This document shows, piece after piece, positions 19,610 to 29,518 of a stretch of 64,000 nucleotides of DNA. Source of the stretch: Lachnospiraceae bacterium (lineage in GTDB: Bacteria; Bacillota; Clostridia; Lachnospirales; Lachnospiraceae). The notes under the pieces were generated by a model. That model did no database searches and was not told where the DNA came from. It was given only the letters and a program-made list of their open reading frames with translations. Position 1 is the first letter of the stretch; each line of letters opens with the position of its first letter. The position numbers and the translations under genes were made by a program. The DNA lies in assembly GCA_024695145.1 (NCBI GenBank), contig JAILIS010000032.1:124001-188000 (forward strand). The letters run 5' to 3'.

Positions 19610-20755
19610 ATGAAAAAGAAAATAACAACTATTTTTACAACTGTTCTTCTGACCGCTCTGATGTGTGTTCCGGTCTTTGGATCGGAAACGGAAACAGACA
19701 GTGCGGATAACGTATTTGTCTCGGGAGACAGTGTATCCCTTCCGGGAGAGGAGTTCTTTTCCGGTTTTGCATGCGGATCCAATGTCGATATCGGAAGTGC
19801 CAATGCCGAGGGTTCGGTGTTTGCCGCAGGACAGCAGGTGACGGGAAGCGGCAGTACGATCGCAGAGAGCCTTTATGCCGCCGGTAACAGCGTCAATCTT
19901 AACAACACCGAGGTTACCGGTAATATATATGCTGCCGGCAATCAGGTAAGCATTATAGGAAACAGCGCAGGTAACGGCGTATACCTGGCCGGTAACAGCA
20001 TAACATTCGAAGGTGAAGCCAGATATATCGCCGCAGCAGGCAGCAGTGTAAGCATAAGCGGTACCGTGGACGGTGATGTTTTTATAGCAGCCGAATCGGT
20101 TGATATCGTGGACGGGACCGTTATCACCGGTAAGCTTACCGTGGAATCTTCGAAAGAGCCTGATATCCCCAGAGGAGTGGAGATGGGTGACTATTCGTTT
20201 GAACTTTCCGCGAATGATGAAGATGCCGGTCCTGTCGAGAGCTTTTCGGACAAACTTTTCGGCAAGGTAAAGAGCTGTCTTTACTGGATGATCGCAATGG
20301 CGGGATTCGGTATGATCCTTGTATGGCTGTTCAATCCCCATCTTGAATCCGCAGCAAGCTACCTGAAGACAAGGCTTGTTCCTCTTGCAGTCAGCGGTAT
20401 CGTCGGATGGCTGTGCATACCGGTTGCGGCTCTTATAATCTGCTGCTCGTACATTTTTGCCCCGGTCGGCGGACTGATCTTTTCGGCATATGTCTTCCTC
20501 ATCTGGATCGGACTTGCGTTTGCGGGGGCATCGCTTTCAAAGCTTGTTTTCCCGAAGATGAATCCTTTCTTATCGGCACTTATCGGGATCGCAGCACTTG
20601 AAGCTTTAAGAGTGGTTCCGTTTATCGGTACGGTTATCGGAATAGCTGCAGACATGTATCTGATCGGTTATGTCATACAGAGACTGTGGATCAACAGGAT
20701 GAAAAAGAAACCTGCAGTTTCCGTAGAAGCATTACCGGAAGCCGACACCGAATAG
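19610..20755 (+). CDS. Bactofilin-like beta-repeat protein with signal peptide and C-terminal membrane helices
   Basis: 381 residues; AGAAGGAG precedes the ATG. The signal peptide (MKKKITTIFTTVLLTALM, cleavage near VFGSE) is followed by about 130 residues of short beta-helix repeats with the pattern G-x-V/I-x-x-A-G (VFAAGQQVTGSG, LYAAGNSVNL, IYAAGNQVSI, VYLAGNSITF), as in bactofilins / polymer-forming cytoskeletal proteins. After residue ~225 come about four hydrophobic segments (WMIAMAGFGMILVWLF, LAVSGIVGWLCIPVAALII and others). Classical bactofilins are cytosolic filaments; the predicted topology here puts the beta-helix outside the membrane. Possible roles are envelope scaffold or a sensor of surface structures; not established. 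Confidence 0.82.
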   Translation: MKKKITTIFTTVLLTALMCVPVFGSETETDSADNVFVSGDSVSLPGEEFFSGFACGSNVDIGSANAEGSVFAAGQQVTGSGSTIAESLYAAGNSVNLNNTEVTGNIYAAGNQVSIIGNSAGNGVYLAGNSITFEGEARYIAAAGSSVSISGTVDGDVFIAAESVDIVDGTVITGKLTVESSKEPDIPRGVEMGDYSFELSANDEDAGPVESFSDKLFGKVKSCLYWMIAMAGFGMILVWLFNPHLESAASYLKTRLVPLAVSGIVGWLCIPVAALIICCSYIFAPVGGLIFSAYVFLIWIGLAFAGASLSKLVFPKMNPFLSALIGIAALEALRVVPFIGTVIGIAADMYLIGYVIQRLWINRMKKKPAVSVEALPEADTE

Positions 20756-20764
20756 AGATATTCT

Positions 20765-21880
20765 GTGAGAGAAAAGATAATGTGGCTTGTCATTTTTGCG
20801 GTTTCGATCCTGTCCGGTGTTGCCGGATTGATCTATCTTGCACATAAGACCGGAAGATCGGGACTGTTTGACAGAATTGAGAGCAGGGCACTATCAAAGC
20901 TCGCGGCCTATGCGGCCGTGGCTTTGATAGTTGCGCTGCTTGTATTTGTTTTTGACGTAACGAATACGATAGTCATAGTCATACACGTGGCTGTATTTCT
21001 TCTTGCCGGCGATCTTGTCCGTGTGATCGCATCTCGCGTGACCGATGCCGGTCTGTCCTCAAGGATCTTTGACCTTTGCGCGGTCTCGATTTGCTTTATA
21101 TATCTTCTTACAGGCTGGTATCTGATGCACGGACTGTGGGAGAGTGATTATACTCTTTTGACCGGCAAGCACACCGGAGAACTTCGGATCGCCCAGATAG
21201 CCGATTCGCACATAGGCTGCGGATTTTCCGGAGAGGGCTTTGCAAAACGCCTTGCAAAGATCCAGGAGACACAGCCTGATGTACTTGTCATCACCGGGGA
21301 TTTTGTCGATGATGACACGATGAAGCAGGACATGCTCGATGCCTGTGCCGCGCTCGGTGATTTTTCCGCAAAGTACGGTATATTCTTCTGCTTCGGAAAT
21401 CATGACAGGGGTTACTATTCAAAAGAAAGGCGCGGATACGGCGGCGAGGAGCTGAAAGCTGAACTTGAGCGAAACGGCGTGACGGTCCTTGAAGATGAGA
21501 GCATTCTTATTGATGACAGGTTTTATATCATCGGAAGGGAAGATGCGGGATACGGGGATTCAAAAAGAAAAGCCATGTCAGAACTGACAGAGGGCCTTGA
21601 TAATGATAAGTACATGATAGTTCTCGATCATCAGCCTGTGGACTACGATGCCGAGGAGGCTGCCGGAGTGGATCTTGTACTGTCCGGTCATACCCACGGA
21701 GGACAGCTGTTCCCGCTTGAGTATATACAGCCTCTTGTTTCTTCAAATAATGCGGTGCGCGGACTTACGCATCGCGGCAATACTGATTTTATAGTTACCG
21801 ACGGTATATCCGACTGGGCCATCAAGTTCAAGACGGGATGCAGGTCGGAGTATAATCTCATAACTGTTAAAGAACAGTAG
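20765..21880 (+). CDS. Membrane-anchored calcineurin-like metallophosphoesterase
   Basis: 371 residues. Four hydrophobic helices occupy ~5-125, followed by a cytoplasmic or external calcineurin-type catalytic domain with all five metal motifs: IADSH, ITGDFVDDD, FGNHD, the His in VLDHQP and SGHTHGG. Related proteins (YkuE/YaeI-like) hydrolyse phosphodiesters or UDP-diacylglucosamine, but substrate cannot be told here. The start is uncertain: GTG 20765 (10 bases after the previous gene) or ATG 20780; the GTG form keeps a basic N-terminus before the first helix. It converges with the minus-strand gene that ends 4 bases further on. Confidence 0.88.
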   Translation: MREKIMWLVIFAVSILSGVAGLIYLAHKTGRSGLFDRIESRALSKLAAYAAVALIVALLVFVFDVTNTIVIVIHVAVFLLAGDLVRVIASRVTDAGLSSRIFDLCAVSICFIYLLTGWYLMHGLWESDYTLLTGKHTGELRIAQIADSHIGCGFSGEGFAKRLAKIQETQPDVLVITGDFVDDDTMKQDMLDACAALGDFSAKYGIFFCFGNHDRGYYSKERRGYGGEELKAELERNGVTVLEDESILIDDRFYIIGREDAGYGDSKRKAMSELTEGLDNDKYMIVLDHQPVDYDAEEAAGVDLVLSGHTHGGQLFPLEYIQPLVSSNNAVRGLTHRGNTDFIVTDGISDWAIKFKTGCRSEYNLITVKEQ

Positions 21881-21884
21881 CGGA

Positions 21885-22232
21885 TCATTCGCCTGTTTCT
21901 TCATTCGCCGTTTCTTCATCCGCCGTCTCTTTGGCAGCACTTTCTTCGTTTTCATTGGCTGCCTCCTTTGACGATGCCGCCTTGAGATCTTCTTTGTAAT
22001 CTGCAATCTTCTCGTCGGCTGCCACGAGCTTTGTCATATATTCCGAAAGATCCGAAGCCGGAGCGTCTTTGTAGAATTCATAGTATTTTTTTCCGAGCTT
22101 GTAATAGTATTCCTGCTTCTTGGCTTCTTCGGCTGTGATGAGGGCCTGGAGCCTTGCCACTTCGCCGTATTCCCTTGCTTTGTCCGTAACGGTGGTAACA
22201 ACATCCGCAATCTTCTCGGTTATGTCAGACAT
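21885..22232 (-). CDS. Small coiled-coil protein of unknown function
   Basis: 115 residues, minus strand. The first ~75 residues are helical and Ala/Glu/Lys-rich (KAREYGEVARLQALITAEEAKKQEYYYKLGKKYYEFY), a pattern I associate with short helical-bundle proteins found in many Firmicutes; the last 35 residues are an Asn/Glu/Ala/Lys low-complexity tail (ETADEETANEETGE) with short internal repeats. No signal peptide or membrane helix. GAAGGAGAT precedes the ATG. It lies 14 bases downstream of holA and is probably co-transcribed with it. Confidence 0.75.
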   Translation of the reverse strand: MSDITEKIADVVTTVTDKAREYGEVARLQALITAEEAKKQEYYYKLGKKYYEFYKDAPASDLSEYMTKLVAADEKIADYKEDLKAASSKEAANENEESAAKETADEETANEETGE

Positions 22233-22246
22233 CTTATATCTCCTTC

Positions 22247-23227
22247 CTATGAACGACTCAATTCGATGATCAGCGTTTCGGCGGCGATCTTTTTGTCGAC
22301 ATCGCCCGTCTTGATACGCTGTTCGGTGTCGGCACAGAGCTTTATGCCCTTTGCCAATCTGATTTTACTACTCTTTTTTGACACTGGCAATGCCATTTTG
22401 ACCCTTACTTCACGTACTTTAAGCACTTCCGCCATCCGGCCGATACCGAGATTTTCTTCACTCATCTGTTTGATATGGAGCATCAGACGGTACTGGTCAC
22501 GTATAAGGCTTATGATACCTGCAGGATCGCTCTGAAGCAATATGAGATCCATGTAAAACGCCACCGCCTTTTTTGCGTCACCGGCAAGGATCGCATCGAT
22601 CATGTTAAATACACGGTCCTGCGGAGGCGAAGGACATACGGCGTCCACATCCGCATCCCTGATGCCGTCTTTTTTGAAAGTATATGAAATGACTTTTTCG
22701 AGTTCGTTTGAGATCTGCCACATATCATCACCGCAGCGGGCCATGAACAGATCCAGCGCGGAGCGGGTTATTGGTCTGTGCTCTTTTGCAAGCCTTCTGA
22801 CGATGCGATCGGAAAGTTCGGCATCCGAAAGATCCGAAAACTGTGCGATGCATCCCGTTGATGCGGCGGCCTTTGTCTGCCGCAGCCGCTTATCGATCTT
22901 TTCTTCCGAGAAGATCATAACGCTTGTTTCGGGGATGTCCGGTATAAAATCGGCCAGCTCCTCACATGCGCGTGTAAACAGTCCGGTATTCTCGCATACG
23001 ATGACACGCCGCGGCGCAAAAAAAGGCATGGTCAGTGCGGTGTCCGTAACCTCTTTGATATCGACCTTGGCTCCGTAATATTTTGTCAGATTCATGGAAT
23101 CCCCTTCGTCAAGAAATCTGGCGGTAAGAGCTTTCACATAACTTGTCCTCAAATAGCTCTGCGGACCATGAAGGAGATAGATACGTTTGTATATCCCGTT
23201 TTTGATATCGGCTTCAAGTTGTTTCAT
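22247..23227 (-). CDS. holA: DNA polymerase III subunit delta
   Basis: 326 residues from the preferred ATG at 23227, which gives the usual beginning MKQLEADIKNGIYKRIYLLHGPQ; an in-frame ATG exists three codons upstream and another 17 codons upstream at 23278. This clamp-loader subunit opens the beta sliding clamp. Family signs: YLLHGPQSYLRTSYVKAL at the N-terminus, FFAPRRVIVCENTGLF, DMWQISNELEKVISY and the C-terminal LAKGIKLCADTEQRIKTG, where DxxIK(S/T)G is typical. No strong Shine-Dalgarno is visible before any of these starts. It is divergent from the chemotaxis receptor gene. Confidence 0.92.
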   Translation of the reverse strand: MKQLEADIKNGIYKRIYLLHGPQSYLRTSYVKALTARFLDEGDSMNLTKYYGAKVDIKEVTDTALTMPFFAPRRVIVCENTGLFTRACEELADFIPDIPETSVMIFSEEKIDKRLRQTKAAASTGCIAQFSDLSDAELSDRIVRRLAKEHRPITRSALDLFMARCGDDMWQISNELEKVISYTFKKDGIRDADVDAVCPSPPQDRVFNMIDAILAGDAKKAVAFYMDLILLQSDPAGIISLIRDQYRLMLHIKQMSEENLGIGRMAEVLKVREVRVKMALPVSKKSSKIRLAKGIKLCADTEQRIKTGDVDKKIAAETLIIELSRS

Positions 23228-23383
23228 GCGTTTCATTATATCACACGATATGTAATATGCGATATTACTAAAAAACATGGAAAAAAAGCTTAAATTATGA
23301 TAAAATTATCAACATATTGATGCGCCGAAGGGGTTTTGAGCGCTGATATGCACAATATATTACAGAAGGAGTGGGTGAGTGTG

Positions 23384-25051
23384 ATGAAGAAAAAAGGCTT
23401 TAACCTTAATCTGATGATGCTGCTATCAAGCATGATACCGCTGACCGTGGCTATCATCGCAATGACCGTCATGGCGGTGGTCGTATGTACGAACAACCTG
23501 GAGAGCAAGATCGAGGATGAGCTCGAAGTTGCCGCCCAGGGACTGAAGTTCTACACGGAATATGATCTTAAGCACAACGGTGAGACAGAGATATCTTATG
23601 ACGCGGAATACATAGATATCTTAAAGAGCGAAGATGTCGACCTTACCGTATTTGTCGGAGATACTAGACTGTGCACATCGGTTCTTAACGATAACGGTCA
23701 GAGGAACGAGGGCACGAAGGCTGCTGACGGCATCTGGGCACAGGTCAGCCGCGGTGAGAAGTTCATTAATGACAACACAAAGGTTGCGGGAAGGGATTAC
23801 TATGTTGTATACCTTCCTATAACCGATGCAAACAATAAGGTAATAGGTATGTCGTTTGCGGGTACCCCGAGAGCGGATATCTCGTCGGCAAAACGCAGCA
23901 TCATACTTGTTTCGATCATAACCGCACTTATACTTATCGTTTTGTTCGGGGCAGTGATAATAATCCTTTCCAAGAGAGTATCGACACCGCTGCGAGTTAC
24001 TGCCGACAGCCTTGAGATAATCGCAAACGGTGATCTTACTGCGGATAACGATATGGAATCCGCCATTGCCGAGACAAACAGTCTGATCCAGTCGTACCGC
24101 GGACTGCAGGAGAACATCGGAAAGATGCTCGGAAATATCAAAAGAGATGCCAACGGACTTGCGACCAAGGTCGGTGAGGTCAATGAGCTTGCCGAACACA
24201 GCAATTCCTCAACCGAGCAGATAAACATCGCGATCGCGGAACTAGCGGACGGCGCGACCTCAATGGCACAGAACGTTCAGAACATCAACGAGCAGGTTAT
24301 GGAGATGGGCGGACTCATCAACAGCGTTGTCGAATCCGTGGATCTTCTCTCCAATTCAGCGTCGGCGATGCAGCAGGCCAATAATGAAGCATACGGATAC
24401 ATCACCAATCTTGAGAAATCATCCATCACGACGAAGGATGCGGTTGCCGGTATCAGGTCTCAGGTCATCAATACGAATGAGGCTATCACAAGGATCACAA
24501 GTGCGGTAGGAATGATCACTGACATCGCCAGCCAGACCAACCTTCTCGCTCTCAATGCTTCCATTGAGGCTGCAAGAGCGGGTGAGATGGGCAAAGGCTT
24601 TGCGGTTGTTGCCGAGAGTATCGGTAACCTCGCCAATCAGTCTGCGGAATCCACTGCGGAGATACGCTCGATCATTGATGAACTTACGAAGCAGTCCGAG
24701 CAGAGTGTGCTTGCTTCCGAGTCTGTGGAAGGTGCCATCAACGAAGAACAGGTTATCCTCGGAGAGACCAAGAAGAGATTCGATGTGCTCAACACCGAGA
24801 TAACCAATTCCGTAGAGGATATCAGAGGGATTTCGGAACAGACAGAGAACCTCGAGAACATCAAGTCAACCATCGTCGAGAATGTTAGCGATCTGTCAGC
24901 CATCTCCGAGGAGAATGCGGCCAGCACCGAAGAGGTCACGGCTTCCATGGAGAGCATCGCGATGGATATCAGGACCATCAGCGAGAATTCGGACGGCATG
25001 AACGATATAGCACAGGATCTTGTCAGCTCTGTGGGCGAGTTCACGTTCTGA
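23384..25051 (+). CDS. Methyl-accepting chemotaxis protein
   Basis: 555 residues from ATG 23384 (GTG 23381 is equally well placed behind AGAAGGAG; an open frame extends further but without a ribosome site). Topology: transmembrane helix at ~10-32, extracellular single-Cache-type sensor (~35-170, containing [13 protein letters not shown] and [27 protein letters not shown]), second helix (~180-205), HAMP domain, and a long signalling coiled coil with the hairpin tip [25 protein letters not shown]. The tip is the CheA/CheW contact. It implies a motile cell. A perfect 26-bp palindrome with a short T run, probably its terminator, follows 41 bases after the stop. Confidence 0.95.
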   Translation: MKKKGFNLNLMMLLSSMIPLTVAIIAMTVMAVVVCTNNLESKIEDELEVAAQGLKFYTEYDLKHNGETEISYDAEYIDILKSEDVDLTVFVGDTRLCTSVLNDNGQRNEGTKAADGIWAQVSRGEKFINDNTKVAGRDYYVVYLPITDANNKVIGMSFAGTPRADISSAKRSIILVSIITALILIVLFGAVIIILSKRVSTPLRVTADSLEIIANGDLTADNDMESAIAETNSLIQSYRGLQENIGKMLGNIKRDANGLATKVGEVNELAEHSNSSTEQINIAIAELADGATSMAQNVQNINEQVMEMGGLINSVVESVDLLSNSASAMQQANNEAYGYITNLEKSSITTKDAVAGIRSQVINTNEAITRITSAVGMITDIASQTNLLALNASIEAARAGEMGKGFAVVAESIGNLANQSAESTAEIRSIIDELTKQSEQSVLASESVEGAINEEQVILGETKKRFDVLNTEITNSVEDIRGISEQTENLENIKSTIVENVSDLSAISEENAASTEEVTASMESIAMDIRTISENSDGMNDIAQDLVSSVGEFTF

Positions 25052-25092
25052 TGATACAGCGGTCAGGTACCGCCATAGTACCGGACGATCAT

Positions 25093-25121
25093 ATAGGCAG
25101 CGGATATCCGCTGCCTATTTT
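25093..25121 (+). terminator. Palindromic hairpin terminator after the chemotaxis receptor gene
   Basis: A perfect 26-bp palindrome at 25093-25118 (half site ATAGGCAGCGGAT) followed by TTTTC. As RNA it folds into an 11-bp GC-rich stem with a four-base loop. The T run is short, so termination may be partial; the DUF1653 gene's ribosome site AAGGAGAAGG comes directly after. Confidence 0.7.
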
Positions 25122-25135
25122 CAAGGAGAAGGATT

Positions 25136-25648
25136 ATGAGAGATATGCCGAGGCCGGGACAGATATACCGGCATTTCAAAGGAAACATATACCGTATTAT
25201 CACGATAGCCACCCATACCGAAACGGGAGAGAGGTTTGTCATATATAAAAGAGAGGATCAGGAAGACAAATCATATGCCAGGCCTCTTGAAATGTTCATG
25301 AGTGAAGTCGACAGGAAAAAGTATCCCGAGGTAAGGGAAAAATACAGGTTTACGCTGTGCTCCGAAGATGCGCTGAGCGACCTTCTCGGAGAGGATGCCG
25401 TATATGCCGCTGCGTCCGAGGGATCGTTGAATCCTCTTCTTGAAGCTTTTCTTGATGCATCTTCAATATCCGACAAAGTTGACAGATTCTATGATATGAG
25501 AAAGATCGCCGATGAGGAGATGCTCCGGTTTGTCGCGGCATCTCTTGATATGGATGTTACCGGGGATGTGCAGGACATGTATCAGGAGATCTTAAGAGCG
25601 CTTAAGGCAAGAGAAAAATATGAGAGCAGCAGGTTGCGAAGGCAGTGA
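25136..25648 (+). CDS. DUF1653 domain protein
   Basis: 170 residues; AAGGAGAAGGATT precedes ATG 25136. The first ~65 residues match DUF1653: RPGQIYRHFKGNIYRIITIATHTETGE, then VIYKREDQEDKSYARPLEMFMSEVDRKKYPEV. Proteins of this family usually consist of little more than this domain. Here a helical extension (~80-170) follows, which I do not recognise. Function unknown. It is flanked by the terminator of the receptor gene and glyA. Confidence 0.85.
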   Translation: MRDMPRPGQIYRHFKGNIYRIITIATHTETGERFVIYKREDQEDKSYARPLEMFMSEVDRKKYPEVREKYRFTLCSEDALSDLLGEDAVYAAASEGSLNPLLEAFLDASSISDKVDRFYDMRKIADEEMLRFVAASLDMDVTGDVQDMYQEILRALKAREKYESSRLRRQ

Positions 25649-25707
25649 TTTTTATATATAATCATACACGGTTTACACACACAGATACATGAAAGGACGG
25701 AAATGAT

Positions 25708-26949
25708 ATGTACTCACTTGATGAAGTCAAAGCTGTGGACAGCGAGATAGCTGCGGCCATAGAAGCCGAGATGGCAAGGCAGAACAGCCATATAGAGCTG
25801 ATCGCCTCCGAAAACTGGGTCAGCAAGGCTGTTATGGCGGCAATGGGATCACCGCTCACGAATAAATATGCGGAAGGTTATCCGGGCAAGAGATATTACG
25901 GCGGATGCGAATGTGTTGATGTCGTTGAGGAACTTGCCAGAGAGAGAGCCAGGAAGCTTTTCGGATGCGATTACGTTAACGTACAGCCGCATTCGGGTGC
26001 ACAGGCAAACCTCGCCGCGTTTTTTGCGATGCTTGAGCCCGGAGATACATATATGGGCATGAATCTCGATCACGGCGGACATCTTTCACACGGGTCACCG
26101 GTGAACATTTCCGGAAAATATTTCAACTGCGTTCACTACGGTGTGAATGATGAAGGATTTATCGATTATGATGAGATGGAGCGCATAGCTCTCGAGTGCA
26201 GACCGAAGATGATCCTTGCCGGAGCGAGCGCATATGCCAGAGCGATCGATTTTAAACGGATCAGACAGATCTGCGACAAAGTTGACGCATATATGATGGT
26301 AGATATCGCTCATATCGCCGGACTGGTCGCATCGGGAATGCATGAGAGTCCGATAGGCATTGCCGATGTTGTCACGACAACGACTCACAAGACACTGCGC
26401 GGACCGCGCGGCGGCCTTATCATGTGCAATCAGGAAGCTGCCGATAAGTTCAACTTCAACAAGGCGATCTTCCCGGGTACGCAGGGCGGACCTTTAATGC
26501 ATGTGATAGCTGCCAAGGCAGTCTGCTTCAAAGAAGCGCTTTCACCCGAGTTCAAAGAGTACGGCAGGAATATCGTTGAAAACGCCAAGGCGCTGTGTGA
26601 CGGACTGCTCTCACGCGGTCTTTCCATAGTATCTGGCGGCACGGACAACCACCTCATGCTCCTCGATCTTCGCCCTCAGCAGCTTACGGGCAAAGAGATA
26701 GAGAAGCTCCTTGACGAAGCTCATATCACAGCCAACAAGAATACGGTACCGAACGATCCTCAGAAGCCTTTTGTCACAAGCGGCATCAGACTCGGCACTC
26801 CCGCTGTTACATCGAGGGGACTGGGCAGGGATGATATGGATCGCATTGCAGAGGCGATCGCGTTTGTTGTCAAGGAAGGTACGGACGGGATCTCAAAGGC
26901 ACGTGCGATCGTTGACGAACTTACAGCCAAATATCCTTTGTGTATGTGA
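25708..26949 (+). CDS. glyA: Serine hydroxymethyltransferase
   Basis: 413 residues, standard length. PLP enzyme interconverting serine and glycine with transfer of the one-carbon unit to tetrahydrofolate. Signatures: [30 protein letters not shown], and the PLP lysine Lys228 in [13 protein letters not shown]. The C-terminal region [20 protein letters not shown] and [15 protein letters not shown] is typical. The ATG is preceded by GAAAGGACGGAAATG. Glycine and one-carbon supply link it to purL, thyA and folA in the window, though they are not adjacent. The MBOAT gene begins 3 bases after it. Confidence 0.97.
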   Translation: MYSLDEVKAVDSEIAAAIEAEMARQNSHIELIASENWVSKAVMAAMGSPLTNKYAEGYPGKRYYGGCECVDVVEELARERARKLFGCDYVNVQPHSGAQANLAAFFAMLEPGDTYMGMNLDHGGHLSHGSPVNISGKYFNCVHYGVNDEGFIDYDEMERIALECRPKMILAGASAYARAIDFKRIRQICDKVDAYMMVDIAHIAGLVASGMHESPIGIADVVTTTTHKTLRGPRGGLIMCNQEAADKFNFNKAIFPGTQGGPLMHVIAAKAVCFKEALSPEFKEYGRNIVENAKALCDGLLSRGLSIVSGGTDNHLMLLDLRPQQLTGKEIEKLLDEAHITANKNTVPNDPQKPFVTSGIRLGTPAVTSRGLGRDDMDRIAEAIAFVVKEGTDGISKARAIVDELTAKYPLCM

Positions 26950-26952
26950 TCG

Positions 26953-28344
26953 ATGGTTTTTTCGAGTCTCCTGTTTTTATTCTGGTTCATACCGATATTT
27001 TTCGGGGTATATTACATATGCCCCGGAAAATTCCGCAATGCTGTCCTGTTTATCGGCAGCATTGTTTTCTATGCCTGGGGAGAACCGTCCTATCTCATAC
27101 TTATATTTATCTCCATCCTGGTAAACTACGCTGCCGGACTTCTGATAGCCCGGTTTCGTACATCCGGCGGACACACATTTTCCGAAAAGGCGGCTTTTGT
27201 TTCCGCCATCGTGTTTGATTTCGGAATGCTCTTTGTGTTCAAATACACCGGATTTTTTGTGGAGAACATCAATGCGATATTTAATACGGACATTCCGGAT
27301 CCCAAACTGACGCTTCCGCTAGGTATAAGCTTTTACACTTTTCAGATCGCATCGTATGTTATCGATCTGTACAGAGGCAGGATCAGGGAGGAGCGCGATC
27401 CGCTCACGCTAGGAACGTATCTCGTCATGTTCCCGCAGCTCATAGCCGGACCGATAGTCGTCTATTCACAGGTGTCGGAAGAACTTCATGACCGGAGAGT
27501 CAGCATCGAAAAAATATCGGACGGTATCACGATATTCATCATGGGACTCGCGTCCAAGGTGCTTATTGCAAATACGGCGGGACAGCTTTGGAGCGATCTT
27601 GAAGGTATCGGCTACGATCGGATATCCATGCCGCTTGCGTGGCTCGGAGTGCTTGCCTTCACGCTGCAGATATACTTTGATTTTAACGGATATTCCCTCA
27701 TGGCTATCGGGCTCGGAAAGATGCTCGGATTCAACATCCCCCAAAACTTTGATCATCCGTATATATCGCGTTCACTTACGGAGTTCTGGAGAAGATGGCA
27801 CATGACTCTTTCGGGGTGGTTTCGCGATTATGTTTATATTCCGCTCGGCGGCAACAGAAAAGGAAAGGCCAGGACTTATGTCAACCTATTCGTTGTATGG
27901 TTCCTGACGGGTTTCTGGCACGGAGCCGGATGGAATTTTATATGCTGGGGACTGTTTTTTTTCGTACTTTTATCCGTTGAAAAATCATTCCTCGGAAAGC
28001 CGCTTGAAAAGCATCCGCACATAGCGAGAGTTTATGCTCTTATACTTATAGGACTGTCGTGGATGATATTCGCGATCACCGATTTCTCACAGCTCGGTGT
28101 ATATGCGCTCCGGCTTTTGTCATTCGGAAGCATTTCCGGATGCAGTGATGTGATATATTACCTCAGGAATTACGGGGTTGTTCTGGCGCTCGGGTGCCTG
28201 TTCTCAACGCCTCTGCCCGGCAGGTTATTTGCAAAGATCAGGCAGAAGGCCGCGGGGTATGCGGTCCTGCTCGTGCTGCTGTTTGTGAGCATATGTTATC
28301 TTGCCGACGAAGCATACAATCCTTTTTTGTATTTCAGGTTTTAG
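26953..28344 (+). CDS. MBOAT-family O-acyltransferase (AlgI-like)
   Basis: 463 residues, polytopic with about ten membrane segments. Members transfer acyl groups, usually acetyl, across the membrane onto extracellular polysaccharides or teichoic acids. Family signs: FFGVYYICPGKFRN near the start, FTLQIYFDFNGYSLMAIGLGKMLGF, FWRRWHMTLSGWFRDYVYIPLGG, and the active-site His in FLTGFWHGAGWNFICWG. It begins 3 bases after glyA and leads a group encoding a DHHW protein, an SGNH hydrolase and a DUF4358 lipoprotein, which suggests one pathway of surface polymer acylation. Confidence 0.93.
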   Translation: MVFSSLLFLFWFIPIFFGVYYICPGKFRNAVLFIGSIVFYAWGEPSYLILIFISILVNYAAGLLIARFRTSGGHTFSEKAAFVSAIVFDFGMLFVFKYTGFFVENINAIFNTDIPDPKLTLPLGISFYTFQIASYVIDLYRGRIREERDPLTLGTYLVMFPQLIAGPIVVYSQVSEELHDRRVSIEKISDGITIFIMGLASKVLIANTAGQLWSDLEGIGYDRISMPLAWLGVLAFTLQIYFDFNGYSLMAIGLGKMLGFNIPQNFDHPYISRSLTEFWRRWHMTLSGWFRDYVYIPLGGNRKGKARTYVNLFVVWFLTGFWHGAGWNFICWGLFFFVLLSVEKSFLGKPLEKHPHIARVYALILIGLSWMIFAITDFSQLGVYALRLLSFGSISGCSDVIYYLRNYGVVLALGCLFSTPLPGRLFAKIRQKAAGYAVLLVLLFVSICYLADEAYNPFLYFRF

Positions 28345-28393
28345 GTTTTGCCGTCTCAAACTTATGACAGGGGACGCAGGGGATTTATAAAAC

Positions 28394-29518
28394 ATGAACT
28401 CTAAGATCAGAGAAATAACAGCATATCCGCTCGTGCCGGTTTTTTTTGCCGTATGCTTCTGCATGCTGGCGGGATATATTCTGCTGCCGGAGAAGGACTA
28501 TTCGGAGATGGAAAACCGCTTTTTGCAAAAACGTCCTGCCGTAAGCATGTCATCTCTTGCGGACGGGTCTTTTATGGAAAGCTTTGAGACATATACAAAC
28601 GAGCAGATTCCTGCACGTAATATGTTCGTCAAATGCAAGGCGGTCATCGTATGGCTTACCGGTTCGTCCGAGAACGACGGGATAGCAAAGGGAGATGACG
28701 GCTATCTTTTCGACAAGGTCCTGGCAACGAGTGACAAAGAGGCAAAGAATATCGCAGCCATAAAGAATTTTGTACGGTCGGCCGACAGGGATGTGTATGT
28801 CGCCGTAGCTCCGACATCCACATGGATCAATGCAGATAAGCTCCCGAAAGGAATGCCGGTTCTTGACGAGGTATCGTGCAGCAACGATCTGACCGATGCA
28901 CTTAAAGATATCCCGAATGCTCATATCATATATCTTTATGATGCTCTTATAAGCCATGCCGACGAGCAGCTTTTCTATCGCACGGATCATCACTGGACAA
29001 CGGCCGGAGCGGGATATGCTTATGAAGCTGTCGCCTCTGCAATGGGTCTTGAGCGGAAAGACATCACGCAATATGAAAAACACAGCGTGAATGATTTTCG
29101 CGGAACGCATTATGCGAAGTACAAAGGTTTCGTAAGCGCCGATACGCTCGAGTATTATGATGTTCCGATAAAAGGACTTGCACTAAAAGAGCGCATGGTG
29201 GATAATCTGATTGATGAGGAGAAGCTTTCGGGTTTTGACAAATACGGTGCGTTCATGTACGGTAATGACGGTCTTGAGATAGTTGATACCGGCAACAGTA
29301 AAGGACGCAGCCTTTATATCCTGAAAGACTCGTATGCAAACTGTCTGATACCGTATCTTGTGATGAACTATGACAGGATCACAGTGATCGATCTGAGATA
29401 TTTCGGCGGGTCGGTTCCCGACAAACTTTCGGAAGATAAAGACGCCGATGTTCTCCTTATGTATAACTGGACTTTTGTTAATGATGACAATCATTTTTAC
29501 AAACTGGTGGGTAAATGA
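28394..29518 (+). CDS. DHHW-family protein (AlgX/AlgJ-like, surface acylation partner)
   Basis: 374 residues with one N-terminal membrane anchor (~10-32) and an outward domain. The DHHW motif is present as FYRTDHHWTTAGAGYAYEAV, and a C-terminal ILKDSYANCLIPYLV resembles the Ser-containing segment of SGNH-like AlgX/AlgJ proteins, which hand acetyl groups from the MBOAT protein to the polymer. Intervening residues include DVYVAVAPTSTWINADKLPKG, a typical block. The ATG follows AGGGGA at a longish distance of about 11 bases. The following gene overlaps its stop by four bases (ATGA). Confidence 0.88.
   Translation: MNSKIREITAYPLVPVFFAVCFCMLAGYILLPEKDYSEMENRFLQKRPAVSMSSLADGSFMESFETYTNEQIPARNMFVKCKAVIVWLTGSSENDGIAKGDDGYLFDKVLATSDKEAKNIAAIKNFVRSADRDVYVAVAPTSTWINADKLPKGMPVLDEVSCSNDLTDALKDIPNAHIIYLYDALISHADEQLFYRTDHHWTTAGAGYAYEAVASAMGLERKDITQYEKHSVNDFRGTHYAKYKGFVSADTLEYYDVPIKGLALKERMVDNLIDEEKLSGFDKYGAFMYGNDGLEIVDTGNSKGRSLYILKDSYANCLIPYLVMNYDRITVIDLRYFGGSVPDKLSEDKDADVLLMYNWTFVNDDNHFYKLVGK

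Noticed and set aside
23228..23278. Longer N-terminus for DNA polymerase III delta
   Set aside because: The extra 17 residues are hydrophobic and unlike the family; no ribosome site is present at 23278.
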